From NCBI RefSeq assembly GCF_900143645.1, contig NZ_FRFD01000019.1, forward strand, positions 1 through 59,264: a stretch of DNA of 59,264 nucleotides, written 5' to 3'. The notes beneath the pieces were generated by a model. The model searched no databases. It was not told the DNA's origin and worked only from the letters and a program-made list of their open reading frames with translations. Origin of the DNA: Anaerocolumna xylanovorans DSM 12503 (GTDB lineage: Bacteria > Bacillota > Clostridia > Lachnospirales > Lachnospiraceae). A program made the position numbers and the translations under genes. Shown here one piece after another: positions 42,679 to 52,394 of the stretch (position 1 is the stretch's first letter; each line of letters opens with the position of its first letter).

Positions 42679-43794
42679 TTACAGCTTGCTTCCTTTATTC
42701 ACATAAATAGGCTGCTGTTCACAGCCAACTAACATTCTTCCATTGCTAAAAGTAACAGCTTTATCCGATAGTACATACTGAAGAATTGCATTTTCCCCTA
42801 CATATGTTCCTTTCATCAGAATGGAATCCTTTACTACTGCTCCCTTTTCGACCGTGACTGCAGAAAATAATATACTGTTTTCCACCTGACCTTCTATGAG
42901 ACAGCCGTCTGCTATCAGGCTATGAGATACTTTTGCTTTATGTCCGTACCGGACCGGGATTTCATCCATTACTTTTGTGTAGACCGGACCATGGTTGTAG
43001 AAAAGTACTTTCCTTGCCTCCGGCTCCAGAATATCCATATTTGCCTTGAAATAATCATTTAACGAGTTAATTTTTCGAAGGAATCCATTATATTCCCATG
43101 CCGCAATTTTGTACCGGCATAGATTTTTCTGAAAAATATCTTTTTCAATATCTGTCAGGCTGTAGGCCATAGCCTCCTGAATCATACTGACCAGAAACTG
43201 TTTACCGGTAATCCACATGTTTGTCCCGATGATATCCGATTCCTTTGCTGTTTGAGATATTTTCATATCGGTTACCAGTCCTTCTGGGGATAAGCTGTAA
43301 ACGGTTTCTTTCTTTCTCTCCTCTTCCGCTTTCAATTTATAGGAAATCACCGTGATATCAGCTCCCTGGGTAATATGAAAGGATAGCGGCTCCTCCCAAT
43401 CCATATTGCAAATGGTATCGCAATCCGTGATAATAACATAATCATATCTGGATCTGTCAATATATGTCATGATGCCATTTAAGGCTTCGATTTTATTCTT
43501 GTAAATCCCCGCTGATGAGCGTCCATAGGGCGGAAACAGGAATAACCCTTCCCTTTTTCTTGCCAAATCCCATTCCTTGCCGGAACCTAAATGTTCAAGC
43601 AAAGACTGGTAATTGCTCTTGGCTACAATTCCTACACTTGCAACGGAAGAATTTCGCATGTTGGATAAAGCAAAATCCACTAAACGATATTTGCCGCCAA
43701 AGGGAAGTGCCCCCATGGTTCTGCTGCCTGTTATTTCATGCATCTCTTCATCATGCATATTGGAAAATATGATCCCGATTGCATTCAGGTTCAT
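42679..43794 (-). CDS. glgD: GlgD, regulatory-type subunit of glucose-1-phosphate adenylyltransferase
   Basis: 371 residues. Nucleotidyltransferase fold ('GALPFGGKYRLVDFALSNM') and a left-handed helix C-terminus. The N-terminal catalytic loop of GlgC (GGxGSRL) is replaced by 'SNMHDEEMHE', as expected for the GlgD partner. Start taken at ATG 43794, with AAAGGAG at seven bases; a longer reading frame to 43866 only translates the hairpin leader. Partner of GlgC, 75 bases upstream. ADP-glucose for glycogen. Confidence 0.95.
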   Translation of the reverse strand: MNLNAIGIIFSNMHDEEMHEITGSRTMGALPFGGKYRLVDFALSNMRNSSVASVGIVAKSNYQSLLEHLGSGKEWDLARKREGLFLFPPYGRSSAGIYKNKIEALNGIMTYIDRSRYDYVIITDCDTICNMDWEEPLSFHITQGADITVISYKLKAEEERKKETVYSLSPEGLVTDMKISQTAKESDIIGTNMWITGKQFLVSMIQEAMAYSLTDIEKDIFQKNLCRYKIAAWEYNGFLRKINSLNDYFKANMDILEPEARKVLFYNHGPVYTKVMDEIPVRYGHKAKVSHSLIADGCLIEGQVENSILFSAVTVEKGAVVKDSILMKGTYVGENAILQYVLSDKAVTFSNGRMLVGCEQQPIYVNKGSKL

Positions 43795-43796
43795 TT

Positions 43797-43874
43797 TAAC
43801 TCCTTTCGTGAACATCAAATCTTTGATTTGATATTCCTGAATACGTAGTTGAAAAATGCATCGCATTTTTCAAC
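43797..43874 (-). repeat. Two-hairpin element between glgC and glgD, copy C
   Basis: Minus strand: stem of 12 bp GTTGAAAAATGC/GCATTTTTCAAC (43848-43874), 15-nt spacer, stem ATCAAATC/GATTTGAT with loop AAA (43814-43832), then TTCACGAAAGGAGTTAAA and the glgD ATG. Hairpin 1 matches copy A; hairpin 2 matches the SPFH leader (25448-25466). Confidence 0.75.
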
Positions 43875-45078
43875 TTATTACCTCCCGGTGGTCAACGTCA
43901 ACCATCATGTTTCCTTCCACTGCTTCAGAATCCTGTATGTGAACGTTTCTGCCGATAACCGTTAACGGGATAGATTTTTCAGTATTTTCAGGAGCAGCTT
44001 CTCCGATACAGGACATCTCACCGATAACTGTATTTTCATCAACAATAGCATTTTGGATTTTAGCCTGCTTCTTAATATAGGCCCCCGGTAAAATGATAGA
44101 ATTACTGACAGATGCACCTTCTTCCACAGTAACTCCCTGAAAGATTACAGAAGAAGAAATATTCCCGGAAATACTGCACCCTTCCGTAATAATGCAGTTA
44201 TCTACCTTTGCTTTGCTGCTGATATAATGGGGCAAACGTACAGGGCTGTTGGCATAAATAGTCCAATGCATATCACTTGTCAGTATATTTTCCTTTTGGT
44301 TTAACAAGTCCATCTGTGCCTCCCAAAGGCTCTCCACCGTCCCAACATCCTTCCAATATCCATAAAAAGGGTAGGCATACATCTTTTCACCGGCTGCAAG
44401 CATGGCAGGAATAATATTCTTCCCAAAATCATTGGCGGAATTGTCACACTTCTCATCCAATTCAAGATAATGCTTTAATTTATCCCAACAGAAAATATAA
44501 ATTCCCATAGATGCTTTATTACTCTTAGGCTCCTTGGGCTTCTCCTCAAATTCATAAATCTGATTGTCTTCTTTTGTATTCATAATTCCAAAACGGGAAG
44601 CCTCCTTGATATCCACCTCAATTACCGCAATGGTGCAATCCGCTCCTTTTTCTTTGTGATATTCCAGCATGCGGTAGTAATTCATTTTATAAATATGATC
44701 CCCTGACAGAATGAGGACATATTCCGCCTTATACCTGTCAATAAAGGGGATATTTTGTGCTATAGCATTGGCAGTACCCGTATACCAGTCAGAAGCTTCT
44801 CTTCTTTGGTAAGGCGGCAGTATATGAATTCCCCCATTTGCCCTGTCTAAGTCCCAGGACTGTCCATTGCCGATATAATCATTTAACTCATGAGGCTGAT
44901 ACTGGGTCAATACACCAACCGTATCTATTCTTGAATTGACGCAGTTGGATAAGGTAAAATCAATAATCCTGTATTTACCGCCAAAATAAACAGCCGGCTT
45001 TGCCCTGTTCTTTGTCAGAACTCCCAGCCTGCTGCCCTCGCCTCCTGCTAAAAGCATGGCAATACATTCTTTTTGCAT
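43870..45078 (-). CDS. glgC: GlgC, glucose-1-phosphate adenylyltransferase
   Basis: 402 residues with the ATG at 45078 (AAGAGG upstream). Catalytic loop 'LLAGGEGSRLGVLTKNRAKPAVYFGGKYRIIDFTLSNC', 'VLILSGDHIYKMNY' and 'EKPKEPKSN' (sugar-phosphate site) are all intact. Makes ADP-glucose from glucose-1-phosphate and ATP for glycogen. Followed by GlgD. Confidence 0.97.
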   Translation of the reverse strand: MQKECIAMLLAGGEGSRLGVLTKNRAKPAVYFGGKYRIIDFTLSNCVNSRIDTVGVLTQYQPHELNDYIGNGQSWDLDRANGGIHILPPYQRREASDWYTGTANAIAQNIPFIDRYKAEYVLILSGDHIYKMNYYRMLEYHKEKGADCTIAVIEVDIKEASRFGIMNTKEDNQIYEFEEKPKEPKSNKASMGIYIFCWDKLKHYLELDEKCDNSANDFGKNIIPAMLAAGEKMYAYPFYGYWKDVGTVESLWEAQMDLLNQKENILTSDMHWTIYANSPVRLPHYISSKAKVDNCIITEGCSISGNISSSVIFQGVTVEEGASVSNSIILPGAYIKKQAKIQNAIVDENTVIGEMSCIGEAAPENTEKSIPLTVIGRNVHIQDSEAVEGNMMVDVDHREVIS

Positions 45079-45296
45079 AAATACCTCTTCTTTCATTATG
45101 CCACTCATTATTTTAAAGACTCATGCTGTATGGCAAAAGTATTTATAATAAAACTCGCTATCATACTATTTGTGAATACAATGTCTTTTATACTCAAAAT
45201 GATAATCGCTTTTGTTTATTATCATTCCAAAAAAGACAGCTTTTATAATATCAGAAAATTTGTAAAAATGTAAATTCAAAGAAATTTTGTGTGCAA

Positions 45297-46124
45297 CTAG
45301 ACAAGTCCCATATACAAAATGCGCACACCTGCAAAAATCAACGCAATCGCCAGACAAAGCATTATAACCGAGCCCTTTATGTGCTTGGATATGCGGGCTC
45401 CTATTTGTGCACCTGCTGCCGCACCGCAGGCAATGCTAAGGGACATAGCCGCATTTTGAGTTAATGAACCATCTCCTAAATGCACCAAAATGCTGACAGC
45501 AGAAGAAAAGACCAGGGCAAAATGGGAGGTAGCTGTAGCAAAGTGGGCCGGAAAGCCTAAAAGCACCAATGCCGGTACATGTACGATTCCGCCGCCAATT
45601 CCTAAAAAGCCTGATACAAGGCCCACAAATATACTAATGAGAATACCGGAGACCATATTAAAGGAAAATGATATTTCATGCCCTTCACGGTCGGTCAGAT
45701 TCCTTTTTACCCGAAAACGCCCCTCCCGGTCGATTGGAGCACTGCTGTTCCCCATACGGCTCTTAAGGATAATCACAACCGCAAAAACAACCATAAAGGC
45801 CCCAAAAATACAGTTAAACATCTGACGACTGACATATCCCGTTAATATAGTCCCAATAACTGCTCCCGGAATTGTTGCAATAGCGAAAATAATACCTGTT
45901 TTATAATCAATACGTTTCATAAAAGCATAGGCAGAAGACCCGGAAGCAGAATTAAAAAAAACAGTAATCATGGAGATTGCAGTAACAGTTTCCGCTGTCA
46001 TGGACGGAAAACATATAAGAAGAATCGGCGTCAGCAAAAATCCTCCTCCGGCTCCTATCAATGTACCAAACCCTCCTACTGCAATTCCAAGGAGCACAAA
46101 TAAAAATATCGTCATTACACACAC
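45297..46124 (-). CDS. TauE/SafE family membrane exporter
   Basis: 275 residues, about eight helices in two halves with the repeats 'GTLIGAGGGFLLTPILLICFP' (N-half) and 'GFLGIGGGIVHVPALVLLGFP' (C-half). Exports or imports sulfonates or other small anions. The start may be GTG 46124 or ATG 46115. It is divergent from a LysR gene, which is usual. Remnants of its C-terminus lie at about 55150-55260. Confidence 0.92.
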   Translation of the reverse strand: MCVMTIFLFVLLGIAVGGFGTLIGAGGGFLLTPILLICFPSMTAETVTAISMITVFFNSASGSSAYAFMKRIDYKTGIIFAIATIPGAVIGTILTGYVSRQMFNCIFGAFMVVFAVVIILKSRMGNSSAPIDREGRFRVKRNLTDREGHEISFSFNMVSGILISIFVGLVSGFLGIGGGIVHVPALVLLGFPAHFATATSHFALVFSSAVSILVHLGDGSLTQNAAMSLSIACGAAAGAQIGARISKHIKGSVIMLCLAIALIFAGVRILYMGLV

Positions 46125-46164
46125 TCTCTTTCTATTATTCTTATTACGTATCGTTCATTTTATA

Positions 46165-46210
46165 TCCCATGCATACCGCAGGCAGGCTTGCGGTACCGCA
46201 TTTTTCAAGC
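46165..46210 (-). repeat. Truncated two-hairpin element, copy E
   Basis: Minus strand: GCTTGAAAAATGCGG (first half of hairpin 1) fused directly to the hairpin TACCGCA/TGCGGTA (46174-46195) and the tail TGCATGGGA. The second half of hairpin 1 and the spacer are missing. Confidence 0.55.
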
Positions 46211-46382
46211 TAATTACTTGGCTTTTTTCCTTACATTACAAATTATTCTTCCATTAGAATGTTCCGGTAATACCCTGTTATATTCAATATCGTCATTATT
46301 AGTTTATATCTTGTTGAAACATTAGTAAAATAGTATAATATAATAGAGTTCATTGTATTTTCATTATAAAGGAGTTGATAAA

Positions 46383-47267
46383 ATGACATTGCGACATATG
46401 AGGATCTTTGTGGCCGTCTGTACTCATAACAGTATCACCAAGGCGGCCGATGCCCTATTTCTTGCCCAGCCAACTGTCAGCCTGGCAATTAAGGAAATGG
46501 AAGAATATTATGGTGTCAGCCTGTTCAACCGGATTTCACACAAGCTGTACCTGTCTGAAACAGGCAGGCTTTTTCTAAGTTATGCTACTCATATTATTGA
46601 ACTTTTTGATGAATTGGATGCTAAAATTAAGAACTGGGATACTCTTGGCACTCTTCGTATCGGTGCAAGCATCACAACCGGGACATATCTTCTGCCGGGA
46701 CTCGTATCCGAATTCCATAAGAGTCACCCTCAGATAAAGGTACAGGCTGCAATAAAGAATTCTGAAGAATTAGAAAAGCTGATTATGCTAAATGATTTGG
46801 ATTTTGCACTTATTGAAGGTGAAATCCACAATAGTCAGATTAGAAGTGAAAAGATTATGGAGGACAAGCTAACTCTCATATGCGGAGCTAACCATCCCAT
46901 GGCCGGTATCGACTCTACTGATATCCGCCAGCTTGCAAGCTATGATTTTATACTCCGTGAAAAGGGAAGCGGAACCAGGGAATTCTTTGACAGCACACTT
47001 ATGGTCCATAACCTGACGATTAAACCCATCTGGGAAAGTGTCAGCACCCATGCCATTTTAAATGCTGTCAGCTGCGGATTAGGCCTATCTGTCTTACCTC
47101 ACATTATGGTAAAACCCTATCTCGATACCGGACGTGTGAAAGAAATTAAAATAAATGATGCCGACCTTGTAAGGCCCTTTTACGTTATTTACCACTGCAA
47201 TAAATTCCTGTCAAATAGTGCAAAGGATTTCATGGCTCTATGCAAATTCCCGGTAGAAATACTATAA
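46383..47267 (+). CDS. LysR family regulator (CysL/CbbR-like)
   Basis: 294 residues when started at ATG 46383 with AAAGGAG. HTH ('MRIFVAVCTHNSITKAADALFLAQPTVSLAIKEMEE') and a substrate-binding domain ('LRIGASITTGTYLLPGLV', 'GSGTREFFDST'). The longer frame from 46353 adds 10 residues that overlap the promoter leader. Divergent from the TauE/SafE gene, which it probably controls. Confidence 0.93.
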   Translation: MTLRHMRIFVAVCTHNSITKAADALFLAQPTVSLAIKEMEEYYGVSLFNRISHKLYLSETGRLFLSYATHIIELFDELDAKIKNWDTLGTLRIGASITTGTYLLPGLVSEFHKSHPQIKVQAAIKNSEELEKLIMLNDLDFALIEGEIHNSQIRSEKIMEDKLTLICGANHPMAGIDSTDIRQLASYDFILREKGSGTREFFDSTLMVHNLTIKPIWESVSTHAILNAVSCGLGLSVLPHIMVKPYLDTGRVKEIKINDADLVRPFYVIYHCNKFLSNSAKDFMALCKFPVEIL

Positions 47268-47560
47268 TAGTCTTAACCTGCATCAAAAATCCCAAGGTCA
47301 ATAATTTCTTTAGCAAACTTGCTCTTCCCCCAGCAGTGGGGTGCCGACAAACCTATTGATACTTTTTATCTGCCCCGCCATATCCATGCACATGAGGTGC
47401 GCTTGGGCTGGGAGCACCGCCTGACTTGCCATCCAGCTATTCTATCTTTATTGTTTTCCAATTTATTTACATATCTCCTTTTCATTTATTCTTTCAGTCA
47501 TTGTTTGGTTATTTTTCAATTATCAATTACAATGTTTATATAGATACGAAAGTTTAAAAA
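47268..47560. other. Gene-free stretch
   Basis: No gene with a recognisable family or good ribosome site is seen. The AGGAG-free run includes a G+C-rich patch (about 47320-47445) unlike its neighbours, possibly a remnant of an older gene or an RNA; nothing more can be claimed. Confidence 0.4.
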
Positions 47561-47563
47561 TTA

Positions 47564-47586
47564 AGGCTGGGCACACAGCCCAGCCT
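47564..47586 (-). terminator. Terminator of the importer/GH4/TtuC operon
   Basis: AGGCTGGGC pairs with GCCCAGCCT (9 bp, 5-nt loop). On the minus strand it is followed by TTAATTTTTAAAC, 95 bases past the last stop. Confidence 0.7.
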
Positions 47587-47680
47587 ATTTACTATTGTCA
47601 AACCTTTATTAAAATCATTGTACTAATTAACGGTATTTTTACAGAAGGGAGGGGGGAGGGAACTTCGTGACAGTGAAATA

Positions 47681-48754
47681 TTAATTTAAACGGTTAAGGA
47701 TTGCCTGCCCAACCTGGTGAGTCGTTGCAGTTCCTCCCATATCCGGTGTCAGTACTGTACCATCTAACAGTAAATCTTCTATTGCCCGCAGTACTTTTTG
47801 TCCCCACTGGGGATATTCCAGGAAATCAAGCATTTGACTAACCGCCCATATTGCTGCCAATGGATTCGCAATGCCACGGCCTGCAATGTCCGGAGCTGAA
47901 CCGTGAATAGGCTCAAACATCGATGGGTACCTGCGTTCAGGATTAAGATTTGCACCGGCTGCCAATCCAAGTCCTCCGGCCAGTGCAGCCCCCAGATCCG
48001 TTAATATATCACCGAACAGATTCGAAGTGACAACTACCTGAAAACGTTCAGGATTTTTAATCATATACATACTGGCAGCATCCACCAAATAGCTGAAAGT
48101 TTTAACATCAGGGTATTCCTGTCCGATTTCTTCAAAAATCTGATCCCAAAAAACCATAGAATAATTTAGTGCATTACCTTTGCTTATACTTGTAAGGGTT
48201 TTACCTTCTTTACGTGCATATTCATAGGCATACCGAATGATACGTTCGCAGCCATGCCTTGAGAAAACACCGTTTTGCAGTACCACTTCACGAGGGGTAT
48301 CTTTAAAAAGCCAGCTGCCGCTTCCTGCATATTCTCCTTCACTGTTTTCCCGAATGAAGGTCATATTAATACTTTCCCTGCTGATGTCTTTTAAGGGGCA
48401 GGGAGCACCCTTTAGCAGAACTACCGGACGCAGATTGACATATTGGTCAAAACTTTTCCGAATGTTCAGCAGCAGATCCCAAAGAGAGATATGATCCGGA
48501 ACTCCCGGATATCCCACAGCCCCCAGAAAAATAGCATCAAACGCCATTAATTGATTGATACCGTCTTTCTCCATCATCCTGTTATGCTTGAGGTAATATT
48601 CGCATCCCCAGGGAAAATTTTGATAGTTAAATTGAATTGTTTTATCCAATTCCGCTACGCGATCCAATATATTGATTCCTTCCGAGATTACTTCCGGCCC
48701 AATTCCGTCACCCGGTATTACGGCTATTTTATGTCTTTTCACATTAAACCTCAT
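47681..48754 (-). CDS. Tartrate/D-malate-type dehydrogenase (TtuC-like, IMDH family)
   Basis: 357 residues. Family motifs 'IAVIPGDGIGPEVISEG', 'NMTFIRENSEGEYAG', 'FGDILTDLGAALAGGLGLAAGANLNPE' and 'FEPIHGSAPDIAGRGIANPLAAIWA' (isocitrate/isopropylmalate fold, NAD(P) and metal sites). TtuC-type members oxidise tartrate or D-malate. The GTG at 48742, preceded by GAGG, is another possible start. Three bases after the GH4 stop; last gene of the operon. Confidence 0.92.
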   Translation of the reverse strand: MRFNVKRHKIAVIPGDGIGPEVISEGINILDRVAELDKTIQFNYQNFPWGCEYYLKHNRMMEKDGINQLMAFDAIFLGAVGYPGVPDHISLWDLLLNIRKSFDQYVNLRPVVLLKGAPCPLKDISRESINMTFIRENSEGEYAGSGSWLFKDTPREVVLQNGVFSRHGCERIIRYAYEYARKEGKTLTSISKGNALNYSMVFWDQIFEEIGQEYPDVKTFSYLVDAASMYMIKNPERFQVVVTSNLFGDILTDLGAALAGGLGLAAGANLNPERRYPSMFEPIHGSAPDIAGRGIANPLAAIWAVSQMLDFLEYPQWGQKVLRAIEDLLLDGTVLTPDMGGTATTHQVGQAILNRLN

Positions 48755-48757
48755 TTC

Positions 48758-50062
48758 TTATTTATATTCAGGCATCCAATCTTTGTGCTTTTCAAAGAGC
48801 TCATCGCACATGTTTGTGATTTCTTCCAGGGTCAGCTCACCAGCTGTATGAGGGTCTAACATTACAGCATGATAAACATCTTCTTTTCTCCTTGTCTTTG
48901 CAGCCTGAATTGCCAGCAGCTGGACATTGATGTTTGTACGGTTTAATGCAGCGCATTGCTCCGGCAGCGCTCCGACATAAGTAGGTGTAATTCCGCTTCT
49001 GTCAGCTATACAGGCTACTTCCACACATGCTTCCGGCGGCAGATTAGAGATCAAGCCATTATTTATAACATTGCCGCCGAACTTAAAGGGCATGTTTGTT
49101 ACATGGGCTCCGATGATATTGGCTGCATATTCCACCGATTTTTTATGGGTAAGGGTGGGATTTTCCGTTAATTCTTTTCTCATAGTGGTCCATTCATTAA
49201 TATGCCTGATACAGCGTCTTGGGTATTCATCTAATGGTATATCCAGCTTTTCAATCAGCTCAGGCGCGTTTCTTTTAATGAAATAGGGCATATATTCTGC
49301 ATTATGCTCACTGGATTCCGTCACATAATAACCAAACCGCTGCATAATCTCGTGGCGTACTTTATCGCCCTTAGGATATCCCTGTAAGGAGCGCTGTTTA
49401 ATCTCCGGATAAAGATCTTTTCCGTCTTCCATAATTTCTAACAACCATGCCATATGGTTAATTCCTGCAATTTTCCACTGAATATTTTCCGTTTCAGTCA
49501 TCCCAATGCCTTCAAACAATTCTCTCACACATTTTTGCACGCTGTGGCAAAGTCCGACCGTTTTCACATTGGTATGACGAAGCATATAGCCAGTCAGAAT
49601 ACCCATTGGATTGGAATAGTTTAGAAAGAGTGCATTAGGGCACACTTTTTCCATCTTTTCTGCAAACATTTCCATAACAGGAATTGTACGCAAGGCCCGG
49701 AACACTCCTCCAACCCCCAAGGTATCGGCAATGGTCTGGCGAAGACCATACTTCTTAGGTACCTCAAAGTCTGTCACCGTACACGGCTCATAGCCCCCCA
49801 CCTGAATGGCATTAATAACAAAATCCGAATTTCTTAAGGCTGCTTCCAGATTTTCCACACCCACATACCTTTCAAAAACGGCACGGTTATTATTGGAATT
49901 GGCGTTGATATTAACCAGCATATTGTAACTGTCATTTAACCTTTGGGCATCAATATCATAGAGGGAATAGCATCCGTCATGTAAACCTTCTGTCAGCATG
50001 CAGTCCCCGATAACATTACGTACGAAAACAGAACTGCCTGCTCCTAAAAATGTAATTTTCAT
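48758..50062 (-). CDS. GH4 family alpha-glycosidase (alpha-galactosidase type)
   Basis: 434 residues. NAD-binding start 'KITFLGAGSSVFVRNVIGD', metal Cys in 'VGLCHSVQ' (about 170), His in 'GINHMAW', and 'NYSNPMGILTGYML'. GH4 enzymes need NAD+ and Mn2+; the 'CHSV' motif is that of MelA-like alpha-galactosidases, but alpha-galacturonidases of the LplD kind also belong here. Substrate is imported by the neighbouring transporter. Confidence 0.92.
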   Translation of the reverse strand: MKITFLGAGSSVFVRNVIGDCMLTEGLHDGCYSLYDIDAQRLNDSYNMLVNINANSNNNRAVFERYVGVENLEAALRNSDFVINAIQVGGYEPCTVTDFEVPKKYGLRQTIADTLGVGGVFRALRTIPVMEMFAEKMEKVCPNALFLNYSNPMGILTGYMLRHTNVKTVGLCHSVQKCVRELFEGIGMTETENIQWKIAGINHMAWLLEIMEDGKDLYPEIKQRSLQGYPKGDKVRHEIMQRFGYYVTESSEHNAEYMPYFIKRNAPELIEKLDIPLDEYPRRCIRHINEWTTMRKELTENPTLTHKKSVEYAANIIGAHVTNMPFKFGGNVINNGLISNLPPEACVEVACIADRSGITPTYVGALPEQCAALNRTNINVQLLAIQAAKTRRKEDVYHAVMLDPHTAGELTLEEITNMCDELFEKHKDWMPEYK

Positions 50063-50117
50063 ATTTGGCTCCCTTCTGCGTGCTTTAGCACGTGTAACTT
50101 CCTTTACTACTTCCTAT

Positions 50118-51479
50118 TTACTCATCAATAGCTGCTTGCATTTCTTCTTTCATGGCTTTAACTGCCTTCTCTGCTGTAGCAGATTTATCAATTGCCAGAT
50201 AATCCATCTGTTCATTCAGTATGGCATTCAACTGCTGGAAACGGGTAGAGGTTTCATCTGCTGCCATTTTCTCATCTACCGTTGCAACGATACTGGTAAA
50301 GGTCTTCATTTCATCGGTAAAAGACTTATAATTAAGCCCTTCCGAGATAAGACTCTTTCGAACAGGGAGGAAGTTACCTTCTTCACAAAAAGCCTTCATA
50401 TTCTCCTTATTTGTGATATAGTCAATGAAAATTGCAGATGCTTTGGGGTATTTTGTTCCTTTGTAAGCAAACAGGCCGTTTCCGCCCATATCGGAGGTTG
50501 TCTTACCGCCAACCTGAGGCATATAGGTTACCCCCCAGTTATCCGGCATGTTCTCCTGCATATAGGAAAGATGCCAGCTGCCTGCAAATACAAAGGCAAG
50601 TTTTTTTGCAACAAACATCATGTTATTCTGAGCATCCTGGGTAAATCCGGTATTAATAATCAAATCATCTTTGCGCAGGTCTTCATATAATTTGAAAGCT
50701 TCACTTGCTTTGGGTGAATCAATGGTAATTTGAGTGCCGTCATCGCTTAAAACAGCACCGCCGTTCATATAAACAAAGGGTAAGTAACGATAGCCGCTAT
50801 TCTTTTCCCATATTCCGCCAAATGCATATTCAAGATTATTATCTTCCTTTAACTTTTTCGCATATTCCTTCAATTCATCCCAGGTCCATCCATCGGCAGC
50901 ATTTTGGGGAATCCGGATATTGGATTTTTTGAACATCTCTTTATTGTAGAATAGGCCAATAGTGTCCGTATGATGGGGCATTCCCACCAGGCGTCCATTG
51001 CTTGTAACGGCTTGTTTATAAGCCGGCAGCAGATCATCTGTTGATTCTGTGTTAATCATATCTGTCAAATCAAGCATGACATCGGCTTCTTTGAATTTTC
51101 CTAAACGCTGGTATGTATAACGCATAACGTCCGGCCAGTTGTCACCGGCTATCATGGTATCTAACTGGCTGACATAGGTATTGGAAGGATACGCCTCTGC
51201 CTGCAGGGTGATTTCCGGATGGTCTTTCTTAAATTTGTCAAATATCAGTTCCCATGCTGCGGCGTCCGACGGAGACCCCTCCCAATATAAGAATTTAACA
51301 ACAGCCCCTTCTTCCGCTGTCAGTTTTCCGCTTTCCGCCGTACCTGTAACCTGCGAGGTACCAGTGTTTTTTTCAGAATCCGTCTGGGATCCTGTTTTAC
51401 CCGAGGCACAAGCAGATAACAGTGCGCAAAAAAGAATAATTGTAAACCCAGCCATTTGTTTGATAATACGTTTTTTCAT
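50118..51479 (-). CDS. Sugar-binding lipoprotein (CUT1 solute-binding protein)
   Basis: 453 residues. Lipobox 'LLSACAS' (Cys 24). Binding fold with 'WEGSPSDAAAWELIFDKFKKDHPEITLQAEAYPS' and 'KASAIFIDYITNKENMKAFCEEGNFLPVRKSLI'. Delivers an oligosaccharide to the two permeases upstream. Confidence 0.95.
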   Translation of the reverse strand: MKKRIIKQMAGFTIILFCALLSACASGKTGSQTDSEKNTGTSQVTGTAESGKLTAEEGAVVKFLYWEGSPSDAAAWELIFDKFKKDHPEITLQAEAYPSNTYVSQLDTMIAGDNWPDVMRYTYQRLGKFKEADVMLDLTDMINTESTDDLLPAYKQAVTSNGRLVGMPHHTDTIGLFYNKEMFKKSNIRIPQNAADGWTWDELKEYAKKLKEDNNLEYAFGGIWEKNSGYRYLPFVYMNGGAVLSDDGTQITIDSPKASEAFKLYEDLRKDDLIINTGFTQDAQNNMMFVAKKLAFVFAGSWHLSYMQENMPDNWGVTYMPQVGGKTTSDMGGNGLFAYKGTKYPKASAIFIDYITNKENMKAFCEEGNFLPVRKSLISEGLNYKSFTDEMKTFTSIVATVDEKMAADETSTRFQQLNAILNEQMDYLAIDKSATAEKAVKAMKEEMQAAIDE

Positions 51480-51533
51480 ATAGTTTCCTCCTACATATAT
51501 AGTTTTATGGTATTTATAAAAGAATTATGGGGA

Positions 51534-52391
51534 TTAACCCTTGATTCCTGTGGATGCAATTCCTTGCACAAATTGCTTTTGGAATATGAAAAACACAATA
51601 AGCACCGGCAAAATCGCTATCAATGAGGCACCCATCAGCATATTCCAATTAATATACTGTGAACCGTTAAGCATAGCTAACCCAATTTGAACGGTATACA
51701 TTTTACTATCTGATAAAACAATGAGGGGCCACTGAAAATCATTCCAACGCCACATTACCGTAAAAATAATCAGAACACTTAATAAAGATTTGGAATTGGG
51801 TAAGATGATATGTCTGAAAATTCCAAACTCTGTAGTACCGTCAATCCTTGCCGATTCAATCAGCTCATTAGGCAATTCCGACATAAACTGACGGGATAAA
51901 AACAGGCCAAAGGCTTCGGCACAGGGAGGAAGAATAAGTCCCCAATAATTGTTTAGCAGATGCAGCCTGGATATGATCATATAGTTCGGTATCATTGTGA
52001 CCTGAATCGGTATCATCAGGGTACTTAATACAATGAAGAAACAGACCTCTTTTCCTTTAAATTGAAACTTTGCGAAAGCGTATCCCGCCAGAAGGTTGAT
52101 GAACACTGTAATGACTGTTGCGCTAAAGGTTACTATAAAACTGTTCTTAAAAAGGATTAAAAAATTTGTCTCCTTTATAGCTGCTATAAAATTATTAAAG
52201 TGGAATTCACTCGGCCATAGAGTCGGCGGATAGGTAAATATTTCACTTACCGGCTTTACAGCGGTTACAAACATCCAGTAAAAAGGAAAAAGGACTAAAA
52301 GCGTTACTATGCCAATAAATAAATACTGGGCAGCCATAACCACCGGATGCTTTTTTTTAACATACTCCTGTAAAACAGCTGAATCTTTCAT
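51534..52391 (-). CDS. Sugar ABC permease, MalG class
   Basis: 285 residues, six helices, EAA loop 'ESARIDGTTEFGIFRHIILPNSKSL' (about 190-213). No ATPase in the operon, which points to a shared MsmX-type ATPase. Confidence 0.95.
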   Translation of the reverse strand: MKDSAVLQEYVKKKHPVVMAAQYLFIGIVTLLVLFPFYWMFVTAVKPVSEIFTYPPTLWPSEFHFNNFIAAIKETNFLILFKNSFIVTFSATVITVFINLLAGYAFAKFQFKGKEVCFFIVLSTLMIPIQVTMIPNYMIISRLHLLNNYWGLILPPCAEAFGLFLSRQFMSELPNELIESARIDGTTEFGIFRHIILPNSKSLLSVLIIFTVMWRWNDFQWPLIVLSDSKMYTVQIGLAMLNGSQYINWNMLMGASLIAILPVLIVFFIFQKQFVQGIASTGIKG

Positions 52392-52394
52392 TAT

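Noticed and set aside
45160..45296. Possible gene between glgC and tauE
   Set aside because: No ORF with a start site; only A+T-rich promoter-like sequence.
49998..50690. 230-aa plus-strand ORF
   Set aside because: Covers the ends of two minus-strand genes (GH4 and binding protein); shadow frame.
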